The notes below the pieces were generated by a model, which was not told where the DNA came from, did no database searches, and worked only from the letters and a program-made list of their open reading frames with translations. The translations under genes were made by a program, and so were the position numbers. From contig JAYUJY010000031.1 of assembly GCA_043764895.1 (NCBI GenBank), positions 1 to 64,000 of the forward strand: a DNA stretch of 64,000 nt, written 5' to 3'. Of the stretch, positions 26,781-35,878 are shown one piece after another; within the stretch, counting starts at the first letter, position 1, and every line of letters begins with the position of its first letter. The stretch is from JAAFJU01 sp043764895. Its GTDB lineage: Bacteria > Cyanobacteriota > Cyanobacteriia > Leptolyngbyales > Leptolyngbyaceae.

Positions 26781-29189
26781 TTGATCCAGCAAGAAACCCT
26801 CAATTTATTGGAATGGCCGCGCTTATGCCAGCATTTGGCGACCTTTGCGGCGACGAAGCTTGGAGCGCTCGCTGCCCGTAATCTTCAGATTCCTACCTGC
26901 CAAGCCGATACCGAGGTGCTGCTAAACCAGACTCGTGAGGTGTATAACATCGAACTTGGGGCGTCCGGAAGCCTTCAATTTGCTGGGATTCAAGATATTG
27001 GAGACTCATTAGAACGGGCGGCGTTGCAAGGGATTTTGTCGGGGGATGAGTTGTTGAACATTTCGACGACGCTATCGGGTGCGCGGAGTTTGCGGCGATC
27101 GATCGAAGTGTACGAAGATGTGCCGACGTTGCTGGTGTTGATTTCAGATTTGCGCACTTACCCTGAACTGGAACAGGAAATTTATCGCTGCATCGACGAT
27201 CGCGGCAAAGTGACCGAACGCGCCAGTCCGAAGCTGACGGAAATCCGTGAGAAAATGCGATCGACTCGCGATCGGATTTTAGGAATGTTGCAGAAGATGC
27301 TGAATCGCCATGCGAGCGCGGTTCAAGAAGCCGTGATTACCCAAAGAGATGGGCGCTACGTGTTGCCCGTCAAGTCAAACTATAAAGAAGCCATTCCAGG
27401 GATTCTGCACGACACCTCCATGAGTGGTTCGACCCTATTTATCGAGCCGCAGTCCACGGTACAAATGAACAATGCCTTAAGGCAGTTTACGCGGCAGGAA
27501 CAAGCGGAAGAAGAGGCGGTGCGGCGGAAGCTGACAATTCAAGTCGCAGAGGTTCATGAAGACCTTGAACGATTGGTGGCTATTTGTACCATTGTCGATC
27601 TTGCAGCGGCCCGATCGCGCTATAGCTACTGGCTCGAAGCCAATCCACCGACGTTTATCCCATGGAGTGAATCCGAAGGCTCGCGCGCGAAAATTACGTT
27701 GCGAAATCTGCGTCATCCCCTGCTCGTTTGGCAACATAAGAACGAAGAAGGCAGCGAGGTTGTTCCAACTAACTTAATCATTGATCCAACCATTCGCGTT
27801 GTGGCGATCACAGGTCCCAATACAGGCGGTAAAACCGTTACGCTGAAAACTCTGGCGATCGCTGTTCTGATGTCAAAAGTCGGCTTGTTTATCCCCGCAA
27901 ACGATCCGGTCGAACTCCCCTGGTTCAATCAAGTGCTGGCGGACATTGGCGATGAGCAGTCGTTGCAGCAAAGTCTGTCTACGTTCTCGGGTCACATTCG
28001 CCGCATTGGACGCATTCTCGATACCCTTGATGACAGCGTTTCTAATTCGCTGATTCTACTCGATGAAGTCGGAGCCGGAACCGATCCATCTGAAGGCTCA
28101 GCCCTTGCGATCGCGCTGCTGAAGCACCTAGCCAACCACGCCAAACTCACGGTCGCCACGACTCACTTCGGCGAACTGAAAGCCCTGAAGTATCAAGACG
28201 ATCGCTTTGAGAATGCATCCGTGGAGTTTGATGTGGAGTCGTTATCGCCCACCTACCGATTGCTGTGGGGCATCCCCGGTCGATCGAATGCCTTGGCGAT
28301 CGCGACTCGATTAGGATTGCAGCCGTCGATTGTCCAGGATGCGCAGGGCTATATCGGCGGCATGACCCAAGACGTTAACGATGTCATTGCTGGACTTGAA
28401 GCGCAACGACGTGAACAAGAGGAAAAATCTAAAGAAGCGGCGCGGTTAATTAAGCAAGCTGAGTTCTTCTATGAGCAAGTCACCCAGAAAGCCAAAACGC
28501 TGAAAGAACGAGAGCGCGAACTGAAGCTCGCCCAGGAAGAAGCGGTCCAAAAGATGTTGCTCGATGCCAAGTCCCAAGTGGCGCAGGTGATCAAGCAATT
28601 GCAAAAAGGGACTCCCACGGGCCAAGATGCCCAGCTCGCCACCGATCGCCTAAACAAACTCGCCGAAAAACATCTCCCTTCAGCCCAGCCTAAAGCGAAG
28701 CCAGGATTTATGCCAAAGGTGGGCGATCGGGTTCGGATTCCGCGTGTGGGTCAGACGGCAGAGGTGTTGGGGGTGGACGATGAAGATCTGACCGTTCGAT
28801 TTGGCATCATGAAGATGACCGTCTCGGTGTATGAAATTGAATCGCTGCAAGGTCAAAAAGTAGAACGCAAGCAGAAACTGCCGGAGAAATCCAGGGAAGA
28901 CCGCAAGGAGAAAATTCTAGCAACGCCTGCTGCGATCGCTGAACCTGTCGTTCGGACAGAAGGAACGACGTTTGACATTCGGGGGAGCCGGGTGGCGGAA
29001 GCGGAAATTGTAATCGATCGAGCCATTTCATCCAACTACGGCCCGATTTGGATTATCCACGGTCACGGGACAGGGAAACTCAAGCAAGGCGTCCATCAAT
29101 ATCTAAAGAGCCACCATCGTGTTGCGAAGTTTGAACCTGCGGAAAAGTATGATGGGGGATCAGGGGTTACGGTGGTTTATCCGAAGTAG
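26781..29189 (+). CDS. mutS2: Endonuclease MutS2
   Basis: 802 residues. MutS2 binds branched or stalled DNA and ribosome structures; it suppresses recombination or rescues collided ribosomes depending on species. Seen: N-terminal helical core, Walker A ITGPNTGGKTVTLKT, Walker B SLILLDEVGAGTDPSEG, a coiled coil (about 520-620), a KOW-like stretch (GDRVRIPRVGQTAEVLGVDD), and a C-terminal Smr nuclease domain with FDIRGSRVAEAE and IIHGHGTGKLKQGV. It appears to start with TTG at 26781 (MIQQETLNLLEWPRLCQHL, the family's usual beginning). Converges with the CNNM-type gene. Confidence 0.95.
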   Translation: MIQQETLNLLEWPRLCQHLATFAATKLGALAARNLQIPTCQADTEVLLNQTREVYNIELGASGSLQFAGIQDIGDSLERAALQGILSGDELLNISTTLSGARSLRRSIEVYEDVPTLLVLISDLRTYPELEQEIYRCIDDRGKVTERASPKLTEIREKMRSTRDRILGMLQKMLNRHASAVQEAVITQRDGRYVLPVKSNYKEAIPGILHDTSMSGSTLFIEPQSTVQMNNALRQFTRQEQAEEEAVRRKLTIQVAEVHEDLERLVAICTIVDLAAARSRYSYWLEANPPTFIPWSESEGSRAKITLRNLRHPLLVWQHKNEEGSEVVPTNLIIDPTIRVVAITGPNTGGKTVTLKTLAIAVLMSKVGLFIPANDPVELPWFNQVLADIGDEQSLQQSLSTFSGHIRRIGRILDTLDDSVSNSLILLDEVGAGTDPSEGSALAIALLKHLANHAKLTVATTHFGELKALKYQDDRFENASVEFDVESLSPTYRLLWGIPGRSNALAIATRLGLQPSIVQDAQGYIGGMTQDVNDVIAGLEAQRREQEEKSKEAARLIKQAEFFYEQVTQKAKTLKERERELKLAQEEAVQKMLLDAKSQVAQVIKQLQKGTPTGQDAQLATDRLNKLAEKHLPSAQPKAKPGFMPKVGDRVRIPRVGQTAEVLGVDDEDLTVRFGIMKMTVSVYEIESLQGQKVERKQKLPEKSREDRKEKILATPAAIAEPVVRTEGTTFDIRGSRVAEAEIVIDRAISSNYGPIWIIHGHGTGKLKQGVHQYLKSHHRVAKFEPAEKYDGGSGVTVVYPK

Positions 29190-29213
29190 ATTGGCCTCTC
29201 TATTTAGGACGTT

Positions 29214-30515
29214 TTAACCTACACTCACCATCACCTTATCCACACGGTTTCCGTCCATATCCATCACCTCAAATCGCAGATTTCCCCAAGTGAAATGATC
29301 GGCAGAAATCGGGATGCGCCCGAGATACATGACGACAAATCCACCGAGGGTATGATACGTTCCGCGATGTTCGCTCGGAAGTTCCCGGTCGTCCAGTTCC
29401 AGAATTTCTTTAAACTGATGGATCGGCAACATTCCATCAAAAAGCCAAGAGCCATCTTCTCGCTGAATCGCCTGGGGTTCTTCCAATTCTTCCGCTGAAG
29501 GTAAATCCCCGACTAACGCTTGAAAAATATCGGTCAGCGTGACCAAACCTTGAGTAACCCCATACTCATCCACCACAAAGGCCAATTGATTTCCCGTTTG
29601 TTGGAAGAGTTCCAAAACCCTTAGCGCACGCGTACTTTCCGGAACAAAGACAGGTTTTTGCAGCGATTTGGTCAGGTCTAATTGTTGACCATCTAGCGTT
29701 TCCATGAGGAGATCGTAGACTTTGACCAAACCCAGAAGATTATCTAGCCCATCTTGACACACTGGAAACCGAGCATGAGCGCCTTCTCGAAGCGTCCCAA
29801 GATTTTCTTCGTAGGGATCGTCGATGTCCAGCCAAATAATATCTACGCGCGGCGTCATAATCGCTGTGACGCGCCGATCGCCCAGTTGAAACACCCGCTT
29901 CATGATGTCTTCTTCCCCCTGCTTAAACATCCCCGATTCAGTGCCTTGCTCAATCAGAACTCTGATTTCTTCTTCAGTTACTTGAGGTTCTTCAGACGGG
30001 CGAACCCCTAAGATTTTTAAGACCAAATCAGTCGATCGGCTGAGGATATACACCACAGGAGCCGTCATTTTGGCGATCACATTCATCGAACCTGCGATCG
30101 ATCGAGCGATGGATTCAGGCGAATTAAGGGCCAGTCGTTTCGGGACCAGTTCTCCCAAAATCAAGGTCAAATAGGTCACGATCAAAATCGCAATTCCAAA
30201 GGACAACGTTTCGCTGTAGGGCTTGAGAAACGGAATACCCTCTAGAATTGGATACAAGAATTTCGAGAAAATCTGTTCACCAAATGCACCCGAAACGATC
30301 GCAATCATCGTAATTCCTATTTGCACAGCAGCCAGGAAATTATTGGGATCGTTGGCGAGCTTGAGTGCAATGCGTGCCCCTTTGTCCCCCTGATTGGCAG
30401 ATTGCTGAAGCCGAACTTTTCGCGAAGAAACGATCGCTAACTCCGACATCACGAAGAGCGCATTCAAAAAAATCAGCACTAGCAGAATCAAAACGCTATT
30501 AAAAGGGAAGGACAT
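29214..30515 (-). CDS. CNNM/CorC-type transporter (hemolysin family)
   Basis: 433 residues. DUF21/CNNM membrane domain (about 1-190; LLVLIFLNALFVMSELAIVS and NNFLAAVQIGITMIAIVSGAFGE), then a CBS pair (VTAIMTPRVDIIWLDIDD, FVPESTRALRVLELFQQTGN, FVVDEYGVTQGLVTLTDI), then a CorC_HlyC domain at the end. Members export Mg2+ or other divalent cations or are regulated by nucleotide. The older name hemolysin is not supported by any toxin feature. Confidence 0.92.
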   Translation of the reverse strand: MSFPFNSVLILLVLIFLNALFVMSELAIVSSRKVRLQQSANQGDKGARIALKLANDPNNFLAAVQIGITMIAIVSGAFGEQIFSKFLYPILEGIPFLKPYSETLSFGIAILIVTYLTLILGELVPKRLALNSPESIARSIAGSMNVIAKMTAPVVYILSRSTDLVLKILGVRPSEEPQVTEEEIRVLIEQGTESGMFKQGEEDIMKRVFQLGDRRVTAIMTPRVDIIWLDIDDPYEENLGTLREGAHARFPVCQDGLDNLLGLVKVYDLLMETLDGQQLDLTKSLQKPVFVPESTRALRVLELFQQTGNQLAFVVDEYGVTQGLVTLTDIFQALVGDLPSAEELEEPQAIQREDGSWLFDGMLPIHQFKEILELDDRELPSEHRGTYHTLGGFVVMYLGRIPISADHFTWGNLRFEVMDMDGNRVDKVMVSVG

Positions 30516-30575
30516 TGCCTTAGGAAACTCAGTGTAAGAATTCCCTAGTGTATCCGACGTCGGTTAAAACTGCGT

Positions 30576-32372
30576 CTAAAACTGCTCCATTGATGCCTGG
30601 ATGCCCTGACTCATTAGGCGTTGGAGAAGCTGACTTGCTTTTCCCTGGTCCCCAAAGGCTCCAGCTTGCATCACTTGTCTCCCATTCGCCGTGGCCGTAA
30701 AGGCTCCCGGAACGATCGACACCAGAGCGCCAGCATCGGCCATTTCGACAATCACCCGATAGCGAAGACTCCTCGAATCCAACGGTCTAGGTGCGGCGAC
30801 CTGAGGCTGTTTGCCCGATTTGCGCCAGACAGGCACGGAAGACAAGTCACCTACGTTGCCCACTGGAATATTGGACGCAGGGACGGGTAAGGTGGCGGCG
30901 GGGGTGCCACGAGTGGGCAAGACCAAATTGTTAAAGGCCATACTGGTGGGAATCGGCGCTTTGATGATGGCTTGCTTCGGCATGGGCAACGATCGTCCGC
31001 TGCCTGAACTGGCCTGAACCGCGATCGGAATGCCCGCCATCAGAGGCAAGGTGGGCGTCGAAAAAGCAGGCGTCAGGCCAGTCGGCCCTGAAGTTGCGAT
31101 CGGAAACGCGGCGGCGGGGATCGTCGTCGTTCTTGCTGCGAAATTAGACTTAGACACCGGAATGGGGATGGCGGTGACGCTGGAGGCTTCAGATCCGGGA
31201 CGGGTGAAGGTTAGCTCCTGACTAGTCGGTTGAGTCGGAGAAATTGCAGCCGTCGGTGCGATCGCAATCTGGACGGGCGCTTGAACGGGAAGTTGAACCG
31301 CCGTTTGAACTGGAGTTTGAACGAAGGCTTGAACCCGCTGAGGCACGGCTGCGACAAAACTTGCGTTTGCATCAAGGCGTCCGGCGGTGCGGGTAAGCTG
31401 GTTCCCTGCCGACGGAATCACCTGACGAGTTGCCTTGGCATTCACATCTAAATTGCCATTGTTCGCAAAGGTGTTGTTGCCTTGGTCTGCTGGGGTGCCG
31501 AGGTCCGGACGCGACTCTCCGATCGCCACTAAGCCATCGCGATCGTTGCCATCAATCACGTTACTGCGCAAAACAGGCGTTGCGTTGCCTTGAACCACAA
31601 TGCCATCTTTATTTTGGGTGATGCGGTTGCCGATAATACGAGGAGCCGAGTTTTGGGCGATGTTGATGCCAAACCCGGTTTTCTCAAAGATATTATCCTT
31701 TAGCTCCGGGCGTGAGGTGCCGTAGATGGTGACGCCGTTGGCCCCGTTGCTGTAGAAGTAGTTATTGCTCAAAATCGGAGCGCTATTGCCCACAATTGAC
31801 ACGCCATCATGACCATTTCCCGTGAAGGTGCTGTCACTAACCACCGGACTACTAGACTCGATCCAGAGACCATAACCTTGGGGATGGGGGTTTGAGACCG
31901 TGACGCCTTGGAGTCCTGCCCGGTTGGCCCCGATCAAAGCGACCTGCTGACGCGCTGAAGATTTGCTCAGAAATAGCCCCGAGCCTTGAATGATGATGGT
32001 TTGACCCCGATCGCTGATTTCACCTTGGAGCGTCACACCGGGCTTCATTTCCAGAGGGAAAACTTCACCGCTCTGCTGATTATAGGTGCCAGGAGCGAGC
32101 TTAACAATCGTATTGGGATTGGCTTGGGCTAAAGCGTAGGTAATCGTCCGGAATGGTGAAGTTTCGCTGCCATTTCCGGCATTATTTCCCATTTGGGCAT
32201 TGACATAGAGAACACTGTAGCTCTGCGCTTGCGCCACGACCATCGGCGCTATTGGAGTTTCGGCCTGCGCGGGTAACCCGGTGAACAGGGCGAGTCCCGT
32301 CAACAAACTTAAGAACAGTCTTGGGGACAGCAAACTAAAACGACTATTGAAACTAACTTTTTTTGAATTCAC
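30576..32372 (-). CDS. Secreted DUF1565 beta-helix protein with SPOR-like C-terminus
   Basis: 598 residues. A signal peptide (about 1-37, ending LPAQAE) is followed by a DUF1565 start (VLYVNAQMGNNAGNGSETSPF) and right-handed beta-helix repeats (about 130-300) of the type PVVSDSTFTGNGHDGVSI, PILSNNYFYSNGANGVTI, PELKDNIFEKTGFGINI. A Pro/Ala/Thr-rich linker (about 320-530) follows, and the last 60 residues (YRVIVEMADAGALVSIV, QAGAFGDQGKASQLLQRL) look like a SPOR peptidoglycan-binding domain. It probably sits in the periplasm or on the surface. Function unknown. Divergent from thiE. Confidence 0.85.
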   Translation of the reverse strand: MNSKKVSFNSRFSLLSPRLFLSLLTGLALFTGLPAQAETPIAPMVVAQAQSYSVLYVNAQMGNNAGNGSETSPFRTITYALAQANPNTIVKLAPGTYNQQSGEVFPLEMKPGVTLQGEISDRGQTIIIQGSGLFLSKSSARQQVALIGANRAGLQGVTVSNPHPQGYGLWIESSSPVVSDSTFTGNGHDGVSIVGNSAPILSNNYFYSNGANGVTIYGTSRPELKDNIFEKTGFGINIAQNSAPRIIGNRITQNKDGIVVQGNATPVLRSNVIDGNDRDGLVAIGESRPDLGTPADQGNNTFANNGNLDVNAKATRQVIPSAGNQLTRTAGRLDANASFVAAVPQRVQAFVQTPVQTAVQLPVQAPVQIAIAPTAAISPTQPTSQELTFTRPGSEASSVTAIPIPVSKSNFAARTTTIPAAAFPIATSGPTGLTPAFSTPTLPLMAGIPIAVQASSGSGRSLPMPKQAIIKAPIPTSMAFNNLVLPTRGTPAATLPVPASNIPVGNVGDLSSVPVWRKSGKQPQVAAPRPLDSRSLRYRVIVEMADAGALVSIVPGAFTATANGRQVMQAGAFGDQGKASQLLQRLMSQGIQASMEQF

Positions 32373-32526
32373 GGCGATCGGTCCTACTCACGGCATATAG
32401 GATTGACTGGCTTGTAGCTTACTTCAAATTTTCTAGAACGATCAGGTTAAATCCGGGAGATCTAACGTTATTGTTGCTTTCTTCACTCACGCTTCATACT
32501 CAATAGCCTCACCCCCTAACATCACC

Positions 32527-33567
32527 ATGACACCTCCCCAAACCCCACCGATCGCCCTCTATCGCCTGCTAGATGCCAATCTCAACCGTGCCCGTGAGGG
32601 ATTGAGAGTCATTGAAGATTGGTGTCGATTTGGGTTAGACCATCCTGACCTGAGTGCGCAATGCAAATCCATGCGGCAGACCCTAGGCCAATGGCACCGA
32701 CCAGAGTTTCGGCGAGCGCGAGATACGGCGGGAGATGTGGGCACGGCCATCACGCATCCGCAAGAAGCCATCCGATCGGATATCAAAGCGGTCTTGCAGG
32801 CTAACCTATGTCGGGTTGAAGAATCGCTCCGTGTTCTGGAAGAATATGGAAAGGTCTACGAGTCTTCTATGGGCGCAGTCATGAAACAATTGCGCTACCA
32901 AACCTACCAACTCGACCACGCCATCATGAACCCCGTCCAAACTCGTCACGACAAGCTCAAAACCGCCCAGCTTTACCTCGTCACCCACCCATCGGCCACA
33001 CTGCTCGAAACGGTGGAAGCTGCGCTCCAAGGCGGACTCACGCTCGTTCAGTACCGCGATAAAGTGGAAGACGATGACATTCGCTACGATCGCGCCTTGG
33101 CTCTCAAAGCCCTGTGCCATCGCTATGATGCACTGTTTATTGTCAACGATCGGGTTGATCTCGCAGTGGCGGTGGATGCGGACGGGGTGCATCTTGGGCA
33201 GCACGATTTGCCCTACGCCTTTGCGCGAAAAATGCTGGGACCGGACAAAATCATCGGACGATCGACCACAAATCCGGATGAGTTTGCACTGGCATTAGCG
33301 GATGAACCGGATTACCTAGGCGTAGGTCCCGTCCATGAGACACCGACAAAAGCGGGAAAAGCGGCGGCGGGGTATGACTATGTGAAGTATGCGGCGACTC
33401 ACTGCGGGATTCCTTGGTTTGCGATCGGTGGAATTGATATGGATAATGTGAAGGCCGCAATCGAGGCGGGGGCAAAGCGGGTGTCGGTGGTGCGGGCCAT
33501 TATGGACGCCAAGGAGCCGAAGCTAACAACCCAGTATTTGCTGTCACAGTTGAGAATTGAGAATTGA
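32527..33567 (+). CDS. thiE: Thiamine phosphate synthase with N-terminal ThiD2 domain
   Basis: Joins HMP-pyrophosphate and the thiazole phosphate to give thiamine monophosphate. 346 residues: an N-terminal ThiD2 domain (about 8-130; RLLDANLNRAREGLRVIEDW and NLCRVEESLRVLEEYGK) and a C-terminal ThiE barrel (about 150-340; LVQYRDKVEDDD, FIVNDRVDLAVAVDADGVHL, IGRSTTN, VGPVHETPTKAG, FAIGGIDMDNV). The fusion is normal in cyanobacteria; ThiD2 is proposed to phosphorylate HMP-P. The gene end has run into a GAGAATT repeat that supplies the last codons and stop. No TPP riboswitch was recognised upstream. thiS follows 52 bases later. Confidence 0.95.
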   Translation: MTPPQTPPIALYRLLDANLNRAREGLRVIEDWCRFGLDHPDLSAQCKSMRQTLGQWHRPEFRRARDTAGDVGTAITHPQEAIRSDIKAVLQANLCRVEESLRVLEEYGKVYESSMGAVMKQLRYQTYQLDHAIMNPVQTRHDKLKTAQLYLVTHPSATLLETVEAALQGGLTLVQYRDKVEDDDIRYDRALALKALCHRYDALFIVNDRVDLAVAVDADGVHLGQHDLPYAFARKMLGPDKIIGRSTTNPDEFALALADEPDYLGVGPVHETPTKAGKAAAGYDYVKYAATHCGIPWFAIGGIDMDNVKAAIEAGAKRVSVVRAIMDAKEPKLTTQYLLSQLRIEN

Positions 33568-33579
33568 GAATTGAGAATT
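33552..33579 (+). repeat. Tandem heptamer (GAGAATT)4 across the thiE stop
   Basis: Four exact copies of GAGAATT, with a partial fifth. The thiE stop codon (33565-33567) lies inside it. A 7-bp unit shifts frame with each copy, so gain or loss of units would change the last few residues of ThiE but not its active site. Confidence 0.85.
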
Positions 33580-33619
33580 GAGAGTTTTGAATGGGTCATA
33601 TTATTAGGGTTTCGTTTCG

Positions 33620-33829
33620 ATGAATAATTTTAGAGTTCGTGTTAATGGGAATGAGGTGGAGGGTTTGGCTGGGATGGGTTTATTGCAACTATTTGCGCAG
33701 CTTGGAATGAACCCGAAACTCGTGGCGATCGAGTACAACGGTGAGATTTTGCATCGGCAGTTTTGGGCGGAGACCGTTATTGTTGACGGGGATGTGTTGG
33801 AGGTCGTGACGATCGTGGGTGGGGGTTGA
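33620..33829 (+). CDS. thiS: Sulfur carrier protein ThiS
   Basis: Small beta-grasp protein (69 residues) whose C-terminal Gly is adenylated and thiocarboxylated to donate sulfur to the thiazole ring of thiamine. Seen: FRVRVNGNEVEGLAGMGLLQ, PKLVAIEYNGEILHR and the C-terminal TIVGGG, one Gly more than the usual GG. It follows thiE, fitting a thiamine operon. Confidence 0.92.
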   Translation: MNNFRVRVNGNEVEGLAGMGLLQLFAQLGMNPKLVAIEYNGEILHRQFWAETVIVDGDVLEVVTIVGGG

Positions 33830-33920
33830 TGGGATATTTACGAGAACGACTGGATCGATCGAATCCAGGTTGGGAATCAATCTTTGGGTCATTTGCCGAT
33901 TGTCCTGAGTTTGACAAGTT

Positions 33921-34078
33921 TTAAACGGCAGTGAATTCTGTACGTTGCCGCAAGTGGGGCGGGGTACGCCCGCTGCTAGAAAGTCCGTTGCAATGCCTTC
34001 TTCGGTCCAATCTTCCTCAATCCAAATCTTTCCATCCCGTAATCGGACATGAATGACAGCTCGATTCACTCGTCGATT
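33921..34078 (-). pseudogene. XisI-family remnant
   Basis: The minus strand reads RRVNRAVIHVRLRDGKIWIE and then EDWTEEGIATDFLAAGVPR, matching the C-terminal half of XisI (fdxN element excision controlling factor family, typically GKIWIQ.DGTEDGIA..L...GVP). After GVPR, about eight residues are missing and the match resumes in the next frame as PHLRQRTEFTAV before a stop at 33921. Three codons before the RRV a stop closes the frame, so the N-terminal half is lost too. No XisH partner is nearby. It is a dead relic, 91 bases after thiS. Confidence 0.75.
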
Positions 34079-34089
34079 TTATTTAAAAC

Positions 34090-34125
34090 AAAAGGCCGAA
34101 TTGCTCTGGAACGATTCGGCCTTTT
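34090..34125. terminator. Bidirectional Rho-independent terminator
   Basis: Perfect 12-base stem: AAAAGGCCGAAT (34090-34101) and ATTCGGCCTTTT (34114-34125) around a 12-base loop. A and T runs at both ends make it usable from either strand. It would end the GH5 transcript from the right and thiE-thiS transcripts from the left. Confidence 0.85.
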
Positions 34126-34185
34126 ATGAATTCACTGATCAATACCCTACAAAATTCCCTACAAGATTTCCTACAAAGGTGTAGA

Positions 34186-35469
34186 TTAATTTCGCATCTT
34201 TGCTCCGGGCAACAATACGTCTAGCATTTTCTGTTTCTTCGCATCGACGCTTATCCAGTCATCATTCAAGATTCCACCCGTATCTTGACTATTGGGATTC
34301 AAACTCCAGTAAGCGGCATGGAGACGATGATCTTTGATATAGCGCACAAGGGTATTTTGCCAAATGCCTTCTTTAGATGTCTCATCAGTTTTACGTCCGC
34401 CAAATTCGCCGATCAGAATAGGCGCAGTGCGAGTTCGGGCAATGAAGTGAAAGCCTTTTTCCCATCGATCGAGCAGATTGTTCGGGAACGACGGTTCGCT
34501 GAACCAAGGCTGATCAAAGACGCCGGGACCATACTCGTGAAGGGAATACACAAGACGCCCTGATCGCTCTAGCCGAACCGGAGCACGTTTGACATTTTCG
34601 AGGTTTCCTCCCATCCAGTGGCGTTTTAGAACTTGCTTCGGGAGCATTCCATTTTCGATACCTTCAACGACAATCAACCAGTTGGGATTCACGGCCAAAA
34701 TTGCATTGCCTGCACGTTCGGCGGCTAATCGCCAATCGGTTTTTCGATCGCCCGTTCCCCAAGTCGCAATCCCGTGAGGTTCGTTTTTGAGATCTGCGCC
34801 GATAACGTTGGGCTGATTTTTATAACGCGTGGCTAAATTAGTCCAAGCCGTAATCCAATCCTGTTCCGTGAAGCCATCACCGTACCATAATTCAGGAATG
34901 GTTTTGTTATTGAGCCGATGACTATCCAGCAGAACCATAATGCCTTGGCGTCCGGCTTCTTGGATGATAGCATCCATGATTTCCAGGGGCCTTTTATCCT
35001 TTAGATCAGGGTTTAGATTGATATCTATCCCTTTTACCTGGGTCTCGCTTCTAAGAACCATTTGAACGGAGTAGGGCAACCGGATGAAGTTATAGCCAAG
35101 GTCTTTAACCTGGGTAATCAGTTCCTTATAGTTGCGCTTCCACAGGCCATGAACCACATGATCCTCCGTCTCGAAGCCAAACCAATTGACGCCTCGGAGT
35201 AATAGCGATCGACCCGTGCGATCGACGATATCTGAGCCGCGTGTGGCAAGCGGCGGCTGCACCCAGTTTTGGTTTTCCATCGGTCGTTGCGCCCAGAGGG
35301 CAGGGATAGGACGATTGGACAGTCGAGGAGATTGGGCCATAGACATCGGCGTCAAACTCCACAGCATCACCGTCATTACAAAGCCTGCAAGGACGAATAA
35401 TAGAGAAGACAGTAGGGTTATCTGTGGCTGACGCACCCCGAGATGGCGACGACGAGAAAATCTAGACAT
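34186..35469 (-). CDS. Glycoside hydrolase family 5 (cellulase-type), exported
   Basis: 427 residues. An Arg-rich start and a hydrophobic segment (about 18-44) ending MSMAQS look like a signal peptide or anchor. The (beta/alpha)8 domain has GVNWFGFE near the start, the acid/base Glu in IGADLKNEPHGIA and the nucleophile Glu in PILIGEFGGRK, both in GH5 context. It would cleave beta-1,4-linked glucans or related polysaccharides outside the cell, perhaps in cellulose or sheath turnover (inference). Confidence 0.9.
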   Translation of the reverse strand: MSRFSRRRHLGVRQPQITLLSSLLFVLAGFVMTVMLWSLTPMSMAQSPRLSNRPIPALWAQRPMENQNWVQPPLATRGSDIVDRTGRSLLLRGVNWFGFETEDHVVHGLWKRNYKELITQVKDLGYNFIRLPYSVQMVLRSETQVKGIDINLNPDLKDKRPLEIMDAIIQEAGRQGIMVLLDSHRLNNKTIPELWYGDGFTEQDWITAWTNLATRYKNQPNVIGADLKNEPHGIATWGTGDRKTDWRLAAERAGNAILAVNPNWLIVVEGIENGMLPKQVLKRHWMGGNLENVKRAPVRLERSGRLVYSLHEYGPGVFDQPWFSEPSFPNNLLDRWEKGFHFIARTRTAPILIGEFGGRKTDETSKEGIWQNTLVRYIKDHRLHAAYWSLNPNSQDTGGILNDDWISVDAKKQKMLDVLLPGAKMRN

Positions 35470-35878
35470 AGCACGTAGAAATTAGGATTTAGGAGGTTGA
35501 AGCGATTGAGACGATCGGCAAGTTATATAAAACATTGACGACATAAAACATTGACGACAGAGAATATTGACGACAGAGAATATTGACGACGGTAGAACCC
35601 TTCTAAGTTCCCCACAGCTTTTCCGCACGATTGGATAAACAGTAAGCAAATACACTGAGGTCGATCGCCTAAGTGGTCTATCCTAGGGATAAGAACTCTG
35701 TAATTTCAAGTCTATCTTGAGAAATAGATTCTAGGGAATTCATATAAACTTCTCCATTTTTGCGGGTTTCTTCATGGGATTGATACCATCTCGATCGTGG
35801 TAAACCCGTATTGTATGGAGAAGGTAAATCTTCATCGGTTTGTCGCTTCTTGTTCAAGATACTCAGAGTCACTATCCT
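35470..35878. other. Divergent intergenic region, GH5 gene / conserved membrane protein
   Basis: About 410 bases. It contains the four-copy ATTGACGAC array (35534-35590), closer to the GH5 start. The remaining 290 bases carry no gene I can support. Confidence 0.4.
35534..35590. repeat. ATTGACGAC array with exact 16-bp period
   Basis: Four copies of ATTGACGAC start at 35534, 35550, 35566 and 35582, exactly 16 bases apart. The spacers are similar (mostly AGAGAAT or ATAAAAC). The array sits 65 bases upstream of the GH5 start. Regular short direct repeats in a promoter suggest cooperative binding of a regulator, or a tandem expansion. Confidence 0.85.

Noticed and set aside
26672..26881. 69-codon open frame before mutS2
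   Set aside because: It overlaps the conserved mutS2 start in another frame and is not similar to any protein I know.
32373..32526. Possible TPP riboswitch upstream of thiE
   Set aside because: I could not find the CUGAGA and related conserved segments in the 154-base gap.
35678..35872. 64-codon open frame in the GH5 divergent region
   Set aside because: No recognisable similarity or ribosome-binding site; it overlaps the leader of the plus-strand gene.
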